NCBI GenBank assembly: GCA_949316495.1
Contig: OX439001.1
Location: forward strand, 51,374,556-51,438,555
Length of the DNA stretch: 64,000 bases
From: Amphiduros pacificus
Lineage: Eukaryota > Annelida > Polychaeta > Phyllodocida > Hesionidae
Reading direction: 5' to 3'
Shown: piece by piece, positions 57,021 through 64,000 of the stretch
How positions within the stretch are numbered: position 1 is the first letter of the stretch
How the letters are laid out: every line of letters begins with the position of its first letter
The notes under the pieces: generated by a model
Databases searched by the model: none
Seen by the model: only the letters and a program-made list of their open reading frames with translations
Told to the model about the DNA's origin: nothing
Translations under genes and position numbers: made by a program

Positions 57021-57591
57021 CTTCTCTGCATCTCAACATCATCCCATACATTTCTGGATTACCCCCTCCAGGGACCAAACAGTGCACTAGATTTGTAAGT
57101 GAAGACAGAAACCACTGTGCCTACGGCTATGCTAGCTCCAATCAAGTTATTTTTAGATTTGGGGCTCAACCTTTATGTGCTTTCAGTATGCATTTAAGCA
57201 CATGAGATAAATGAGACTAGTCATCCAAACTATTAATTACACAACTTTTATTACAAAATCTTTGTACATCATAGCTTGTGCATAAAAATAAATACATGTA
57301 TATTTTCTTAAAATAATATTAGGGATGAAATAACTTAAGAAGCACAGTGAAATAAATTAAATCCACAAGTATCAATCTGTCCTGATAAGATTTCTATTAA
57401 ATATCTTTCATGGCTCCTATTTGAAGGCATTGTAAAGTTAAATTTTGCATAAGTATGTCAATGTGTCTTCCACATGTTCCAATATTAAATAACTGCCATC
57501 CATTTCCTTTCTCAGATTACTTTCATGGGAATGGATTACTTCATTGGGAATGCCATTTTATATTTGATCCTATTTTTGGGGGTTTCAGATT

Positions 57592-60500
57592 TTAAAACAG
57601 TTTCAAATGCCCTGTAACCTTGTCAACCAATTCAATTGGCCCTGAAAAAAAAATAAAAATGACATATTTATATCTAACAAGTCATCAGCAGCATAAAAAG
57701 CTTCACCACAAGAATGATAATTGGTATGCATAGAAAACAATGTTTTCACACAGCCTAATAAAGAGTTAAAACTATCCTAAACAATTGTTTGATAAGATAT
57801 CAAATTCCTGGTTGGATAAACATACCTGGTCCCACACCCAGCACAGTTTTGGAGCCAGGAGCAATCTGTGTCCTGCCGGCATCCTGGATTACACTCACTG
57901 TAAGACCTACAGACCTTGCATGTGTTGCCAACTGCAGACTGAAATATCAATGAGCAATGCTATGAATTTGTTTGCAAAAACTTTCTCTATTTGTATATTT
58001 TGTGGGCTTAAGCTGGCAACATGTCATTAATCATGATATTGGTTGCAGCCATGATACAGAATATATAAAGTACTTTTGATACTTGCTGAGTGTAATAATT
58101 GATGTAGTTTACAGATTTTGTGTCTCAATATATGAGCCACCTGTAGAAGAATGGACTTGATTGATGATAGAACCAGAGTAAGCCAGCCAAGCATGTCAAG
58201 GCCACTTAACATGGTAGTGTAGGCACATGCAAAATATCAGTCTTTTACCCGAATCGTTACAATAAAGAAGCCAACCAACATCCCTGTTTACCAATTCCTT
58301 GTTCTCTAGAATTAATTTAACCTAATAAAAGATCTCTTAGGTATCTCTCATATATGACTTCTTAATTAATGTTCTGATCTTTCTTCAGTAACTGGTGCCA
58401 CACAAAGACAAATCAACACAATTAGAGATTGCTAGATGTCCCATACTGTGTAAAACCTGAGACGACAAAATAGACCTTATCCAGATTCACAAAATCTGCA
58501 TTTCAATCATGAAATTTCCTTGCCAGCTCCTTGTTTATCAAATATATATGTGATTAGATAACATTGTGGCATCAAAAATGGAAAAAAATTGTTCAACAAA
58601 TGCAAAACTTGAAATTGCAATAGAAACAAATAAAGTAAAACAACATTGTTCTTTTAATTTAACTTTTGCTTGAAATCTTCAGTTTTTAAGGCATGAAATG
58701 TGACAAAGGTAAAGTTCTTACAGTGACTGTTCGTCCTCGGTTTTGACGACCACCTTGGGCTGGCCACTGTATTCCCATTCCTTGCAGATCTCTGGATGTC
58801 TCCTGCTCACCTGCTTATATGCCATCAGGGTTGCATGCGAGCACTAACAAAACAACATTTTTTGCATATTCATAAGTATCAACTGGAATAACATTATATT
58901 TAGTTATATTTTAAGCTAAGATTTTATCATTTTTCAATCATATTAAATGGTTTTAAAATCAGTTAAAATAGGTTGATTTCTTAACAGGTGATAAATGGTC
59001 ATGAGATAGGAAAAAGACTTAAAATTACTCTTATATTGAAAAGCAATTTATAATAAGAGCTTCCATGGAAATGCCTGATCAAGTCTTAAATATTTCGAAA
59101 CGATAAACACATATAAGGCATTGACAAAACCCTGTTAAAATGTAGAAAACTGCTTCTGAGAATGTAGAAACAAGAGTAAAGTCTACACATACCTGAGCAG
59201 CAGCTTTCCCTTTGCCCATTTTGAGATCCTGTCTGACGATGAGGATAAGTTTGTACTCTCCACTGTCACCTGCTGTGCCCACCTGAAAAAGGAATACGGA
59301 GAAAACATAATGATGCGTAAATTTAACCAAATGAGGTCATTATGATCTTGACCATTCATTAATTGCAACCAATTTCTGTTGATTACCTCATTCTTTGCCA
59401 ATATTAGCAATTTGGCATCCACAGCTTGCTTCCTTACATTTATGTTATTTGAAAATGTGTTTGCCCATTCTTCCTAACTATATGCTATTATGATATTTAT
59501 TTCATTATTGATCACATTTTTTGGAACACGGATGGTCCATCTTTTGAGATCCACTTATGACGGGCCATGGATCTCAAAAGAAGGACTATCAGTGTTCTGT
59601 GATCATTCATATATATTTAAAAAAATCTAAATTGAAGAAAATAATTCAAATCTTTGAGGAATTTCATGATTAAACTAATGCTATCACATTACTAACAAGT
59701 AGTTGGTCACAATCAAAGAACTTTATTTACAGCTATTTAAGATCTGTGGACAAACCCTTATTAGAAACTACTGCCTGTCGGAAACAGTTAGACAGAGACT
59801 GGCAATTGATTTTAAACAACTGCTCACCAATTTGACACCAAACAACTCAGTCACATTTTCACTGTCACCATTTATAAACTTGTATAGACTTGGATTGTAT
59901 AGACTGGATTGTTTTGCACCAAAACTGGGCATACTATCATGTGATTAGGGATGGCTGAGTCACATGATCGGCATCCTCATACACCAGCCAGTGATAGGTC
60001 ATTTTGTACCTGTTACACACTCGCACCCTTGACAACTCGTACCCATCTGGCTCGCACCTTAGACAAGATGCACCCAAGTATCTTCATTCAGTCTTGTGAA
60101 TCTTTCTATTAAACTTATGAAACATTTCAAATATGTAAAATTAAATAGAAAAATTTTGACTTCAAGTAGAACATATTTGACTTAGTTTATGAAATTTCAA
60201 AATTACCTGGAAGAACCTCGAAGTGGAACTGATTGACAGCTCACCTTAAAAGTTGATAGGCAAATCTATCAAATATTAAGACAAGTTGGTGTTAATGTAT
60301 CAAATATATTGCAAACATTAATAAATTGTCCAAAACCTTGTTATATTACACAGGAATGACCATGAAACAAACGATTCTATCCATATGTTATAGGTACGAG
60401 TTGTATTGGGTGCAAGATTGATCAGGTGCGAGCGTGTAGCAGATACGAGTTGTCTGGAAACCCGCTAGGCATAGGAGACAATAGGGTCGCCTGGCAGTAG

Positions 60501-61674
60501 AACTTGGATGTGCACGCTACAGCCCGATTGCAAAAAGGATGCCAACAATTCTTCTGGAACCAGAATTATTGGGCATACATAGACCCTATGCAAAACGTGC
60601 TGGGCTACTTTGTCAGACTGTTAGTTTTACTCTACCCATATTCATTGTTAAAATAAACTTGAATTCCACTGTTTCTAGAAACACCACGCACTGCCCATCA
60701 TAATTAACTCATGACTAAGGTTGAACTTGTTCTCTGGCAACAGGATTTTAATAAACCATGTACTTCTCTTTTCAACATCAAACACGAGGCTTATTAGAAA
60801 ATATTTCTTTGTTTTTTTCTTGATTTCAGGATTGTTTTGCCATTGTTTACGAGTTTGTAGTGTTTGTAACGTCATATATTTCTCCCTTTGTGTTTCCATG
60901 ACGTCATCACTTGGATTCTTCTGAATGCCATTTAACGTCGTCATGTTTGATATCGAGTGAAAAACTGAAGAAAGGGCATTACAGATAACCCACAGATCTG
61001 TATTTAGCCACTGGGAATCTGGAATGATGCCGATGACATGTCATGGGCCATTTGACGATGAATACAGACATAATTAGTTCAGATTGGCAACAAGGCTACA
61101 ACAGGTCAAAGGATCAGCTAATAAAACAATATCTGGGGATGAAATGGGATAACAGCGTCTTTTAACCGCCTGTCAATCACGAGACGTGAAGTACACCCGA
61201 TTGGATTCCACCAGCAGATGGCGGCGACCCACGCCGACCCACCCGCCTGTACACAATCGTGTGCAAAGTAGCACTTTCCGGCAGACCAATCGTGTGTAAG
61301 CCTAAGGGGCGAGGGGTAAGGGCCGGGAGGTAAAGCTCGGCGGATTTGGCAAAAGCGCCGCCCAATCGTGTGTAACTGGCAGATCTGGCGGATTACGGCG
61401 GATATTGGCGGAAACCGCCAGTTTCAATCTTGTGCACCCCTTGTAAGCGAAATAAAATTCCCGCGGATTTGCGCAGTATAACTTATTATCGCTTATATAT
61501 TTTCCACTGAGAAATAACGGATGTCAGGCGTATAAATTCAAAACTTACCGCATCTTCGGGGAGAGCTTTGCCTATTTTACTTAATCCACCCAATCGTTTC
61601 TTAAATAGGACAGAAATTAACACACCACATCCTAATCCAACTGCAAAGCCGACAAGCGTGCTATTTTCAATCAT
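57592..61674 (-). CDS. PTRH2: Peptidyl-tRNA hydrolase 2 (Bit1), complete, 5 exons
   Basis: Releases tRNA from stalled peptidyl-tRNA; in animals it is anchored in the mitochondrial outer membrane and also signals in anoikis. Exons, 5' to 3': 61674-61549, 59282-59193, 58843-58722, 57938-57826 and 57641-57592, all in phase, 166 residues (human 179). Residues 7-24 are a hydrophobic anchor ([18 protein letters not shown]) followed by basic KKR. The PTH2 domain starts at [20 protein letters not shown], continues AAQCSHA at the exon 2/3 join, GQPKVVVK, and [19 protein letters not shown], and ends in the family-typical VTGHLKLF. A candidate AATAAA lies about 340 nt past the stop (57247-57252, minus strand). 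It is head to head with ANAPC7. Confidence 0.97.
59523..59598. other. 76-bp hairpin in PTRH2 intron 1
   Basis: Arms of about 30 nt (ggaacacggatggtccatct, then tttgagatcc; inverted at 59569-59598) pair with only a few mismatches around a 16-nt loop. The size fits a pre-miRNA-like fold or a very small palindromic MITE. No known miRNA seed is claimed. Confidence 0.7.
60008..60460. mobile_element. 0.45-kb MITE-like inverted repeat
   Basis: The left tacctgttacacactcgcac block is matched inverted by tatctgctacacgctcgcac near 60460. Further paired acaactcgtacc and gcacccaa motifs lie inside both ends. AT-rich centre, no ORF. Confidence 0.7.
60466..60606. repeat. Diverged repeat, inverted relative of 62130-62290
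   Basis: Blocks such as ccaacaattcttctggaacc and the gcataggagacaataggg segment recur inverted or rearranged in the ANAPC7 intron (62159-62285). Alignment by eye is patchy. Confidence 0.45.
61188..61437. mobile_element. GC-rich MITE, relative of 6494-6608
   Basis: The right end, read inward, is ggggtgcacaagattgaaac, matching the 6494 element ends. The left end tacacccgattgga is a weaker match. The interior has repeated caatcgtgtg motifs and CCGCC tracts. It sits in PTRH2 intron 1 close to the first exon. Confidence 0.75.
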
Positions 61675-61964
61675 TTTCGTACCAGTGTATCAAGAAATGT
61701 ATACCCTTGTAAATATTTTGAGAGAAAGATAATATTTAAGTAAATAGATAAAAAATGATCATAAAAATCAATTAAATTTATATTTTTATAATAAGGATAA
61801 GAATATGATATGAATATCAAATACTGGAGATTTGATATAAATATTTTATTGAACAATTATATCGGTCATTATTTACGAGACATAAAGTATACATTGAAAA
61901 TTTGATTTGTTCTTGTACAGTTTTATGCAAAATTAAGCTAAAATTAGCCCATAAAGGAATCAAG
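61675..61964. promoter_or_regulatory. Bidirectional PTRH2 / ANAPC7 promoter
   Basis: Only 290 bp separate the two start codons, so both 5' UTRs and core promoters share it. It is very AT-rich, with no CpG-rich core visible. Elements were not mapped. Confidence 0.75.
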
Positions 61965-63378
61965 ATGAGTGTGTTTGAGCAAGTTAAACTTCTGTATGAT
62001 TCTCAGCTTTGGGGAGATGTCAAATTATTGGTAAGACAATTTATTTATACCACCAGGTTCCCACTTCTCACTTCATCTTTCTCAAGTTCAGTTACTCAGT
62101 CCATATTATGAGTCAGGTACTATCACTGGCCTGGCTCGTTTTGTGCATACCGTACGCCCAATAATTTTGCTACCAGAATAGGGAGAACTATTGGCATTCG
62201 TTTGGTTGTCAGGCCTTTCCTCATCCAATATTGTCCCGCCAGGTAACCCTATTCAAAGGCTAAAATATTGTCCCTATGCCAAGCTGGGCGGGCGGAGCGG
62301 GATCCGGATCACGTGACCTAGCTTTCCCCGGTCATGTAACAGTACACCCCATCATGTGATAATACGCCCTATAGCTTGATGTGCTCGCTCTTCTCTGTAT
62401 TCACCACAAAATTATAAAAATATTAATTCTATGATACAGGATTTCTAAACAAACTTGATTTCTTTGACAATATGTCATGTAAAATTTCTAGATAAACGTA
62501 TGGCTCATAACTGTTACTATCTAGTCACAACTCTATTTCAAAGCTATTTGGTCGTCTCAAGTGATCAGTTTCCCTTGATGAAATAAACTGTGAATGACAG
62601 CAGGTAAAAGAAGGGCCTCTCAATTTGACTAGCTTTAATTAGTGGGATTTAGTAACAATGTCACACTAACTTTAACAGTTAAGTTTCAGCAAGACAGTTT
62701 CACATCCATTCACCAGTCATAAAGTCATAACCCAGGCATAGAGTTTTCCTTCACACTTCTGCCTTTCAGGCCAGGTCATATCAAATCTCTGGTTACTGTT
62801 GTGTGTTGGTTAAATCTATGCAACCAATATAAGTGAAATCATCAGAATCGCCCATGCCCTGTCTTTTTATATGCTCATTAAGAGTCACTTCAAGTCGTTT
62901 GTGTCTCATTATGTGGCCAACATTTTAATGCTGATGTCTTTGTATTTCACACCCTGTCCAGTGAGGGAAACCGGTAGCAGTGCTGATATCTCAAGAACCG
63001 ACTCGTCTCATAATCAAAATTTGGGCTTATTAAGGAAAATCACCTCAATTTGGGGGAGGGGTCGTCTTTATATTTGAGTCATCTTATATTCAAGTAAATA
63101 CGGTATTCAAACCAAAATAATTGTATAATTGGAGAGATTAATAGTGATCCCAATGCAAAGGAGAGCACTTGTTTACATTGATATAAATTCCAGCAATTAA
63201 GATCAATTAAGAAGAGAAATCACAAGACTAAATATTTCTTTTTTATTTATTTCAGACAAACATTTTGTTGACTCTGGGGGACCATAATCCAGATATGATA
63301 ACAATGTCAACAAAATACCAGACATTGGTATACCAGGCTGATTCTTTCTATGAGACTGCAGACTACAAAAAAGCTGAG
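61965..63378 (+). CDS. ANAPC7: ANAPC7, first two coding exons (partial)
   Basis: Anaphase-promoting complex subunit 7, a TPR scaffold subunit of the mitotic E3 ligase. Exon 61965-62030 (MSVFEQVKLLYDSQLWGDVK, then LL) has a GTAAGA donor. Exon 63256-63378 encodes TNILLTLGDHNPD and KYQTLVYQADSFYETADYKK, then AE, in phase 0. This matches the human ANAPC7 N-terminus in order (LLSSLLLTLSNNNPE, KYQLLVYHADSLF). The start ATG has a purine at -3 and human-like length upstream. The rest of the gene lies beyond the window. Confidence 0.92.
62968..63105 (+). mobile_element. Right end of a taccgtattt-family MITE
   Basis: ggtagcagtgctgatatctc through aagtaaatacggta matches 56363-56503 of the foldback element in order. 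The left end is missing or decayed. ANAPC7 intron 1. Confidence 0.75.
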
Positions 63379-63759
63379 GTAATTATCAATATAATAGAAA
63401 AATGTAAACATTTTTAAAACTTCAATGCATAGATATATATATACATTTGATACATAGCAATACTAAATTTATTGCAAATAATGAATAATGTAATGTGCAG
63501 ACTATGTTGTTTGATTATTTATTTTGTGTCTGGTCATTTTCTTTTCTCCATTTTTCTTCAAAATGTTAAATAATATACCCCTTGGGGGACAAGGATGCAA
63601 ATTAGTCATCAACAAAAAGATTTTTTTCATAAAGAAATAAAATTGGGACACATAAATTATTTTGGGGTGCTGGAAAAAAGGGTTAGATTGTTTAGAATAT
63701 GTTACTGATAGGTGACTTTATAAAATTTCAAGACTGTTTCAGTGATGATTCTGGTAAAG

Positions 63760-63915
63760 TGAGTGAATGGGGGAATCCCCCCACCAGGTAGAAAACAATG
63801 GGGGATTTTGAGAATCCAATGGGGGCAGTGGCGAGCGCGAGCGTCGAAGGTGCGAAGTATATCTCGGAGGGTCACAGGCCACCATTTTTTTTTAAATGGT
63901 GGCCTGTGGTGCATT
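63760..63915. repeat. GC-rich repeat with a hairpin
   Basis: A G-tract-rich block (tgggggaatcccccca, gcgagcgcgagcgtcgaagg) precedes a hairpin, caggccaccattt/aaatggtggcctg (63872-63905). It resembles subterminal regions of DNA transposons, such as the block at 33250-33330, but no ends were found. Confidence 0.5.
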
Positions 63916-64000
63916 CTGGAGCATTTTCTCTAAATATTTAACTTGTTAGAATGCCTATTTGGGCAAGGAATTGGTCAAACCCACATACCAACTTATATAC

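Noticed and set aside
60675-60944. Minus-strand 89-codon ORF
   Set aside because: Within PTRH2 intron 1, with an overlapping plus-strand frame and no recognisable domain or splice partner.

Overview
The window is eukaryotic nuclear DNA: AT-rich, with intron-bearing genes, GT-AG splice sites, a non-LTR retrotransposon fragment, many short inverted-repeat elements and several large minisatellites. The proteins are clearly metazoan. Repeat style and sequence divergence suggest a lophotrochozoan, most likely a bivalve mollusc, but the sequence alone does not fix the species.

Five host genes can be rebuilt exon by exon. (1) The 3' part of a HIP1/HIP1R-type clathrin and actin adaptor, plus strand, 174-8459. 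(2) A complete VMP1 (autophagy/ER scramblase) gene, minus strand, 29080-48964, whose first exon encodes an unexpected SAP domain. (3) A complete five-exon plus-strand gene, 50579-53120, joining a Tpt1/KptA-like RNA-binding lobe without its catalytic His to a VHL-box-like segment and leucine-rich repeats. (4) Complete PTRH2 (peptidyl-tRNA hydrolase 2/Bit1), minus strand, 57592-61674. (5) The first two coding exons of ANAPC7, plus strand, from 61965 and running off the window. PTRH2 and ANAPC7 are head to head with 290 bp between start codons. VMP1 and the Tpt1-like/LRR gene are also divergent. HIP1 and VMP1 converge on a roughly 20-kb repeat-rich gap.

About half the window is repeats. Two HIP1 introns carry minisatellites whose units copy an exon-intron junction, one a splice donor and one a splice acceptor. 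A 9.2-kb ORF-poor element with terminal inverted repeats (9423-18590) lies beyond the HIP1 stop codon; it contains a LINE fragment and a 5S-rRNA-like segment and abuts a palindromic 0.3-kb relative. A 26/16-bp minisatellite follows (19.85-21.01 kb). The last VMP1 intron holds about 137 copies of a 37-bp unit with dimeric order, split by a 1.83-kb element with a clean 6-bp target duplication. Other VMP1 introns carry a dimeric 147-bp satellite with nuclear-receptor-like half-sites, a 1-kb hAT-type MITE and a 0.58-kb MITE. A 2-kb foldback element lies between the Tpt1-like/LRR gene and PTRH2.

The most unusual content is the SAP-VMP1 fusion and the Tpt1-like/VHL-box/LRR protein. The first is supported by exact splice phase and restoration of the full SAP motif; the second by five exons in consistent phase. 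I saw no retrovirus, LTR element or Polinton.
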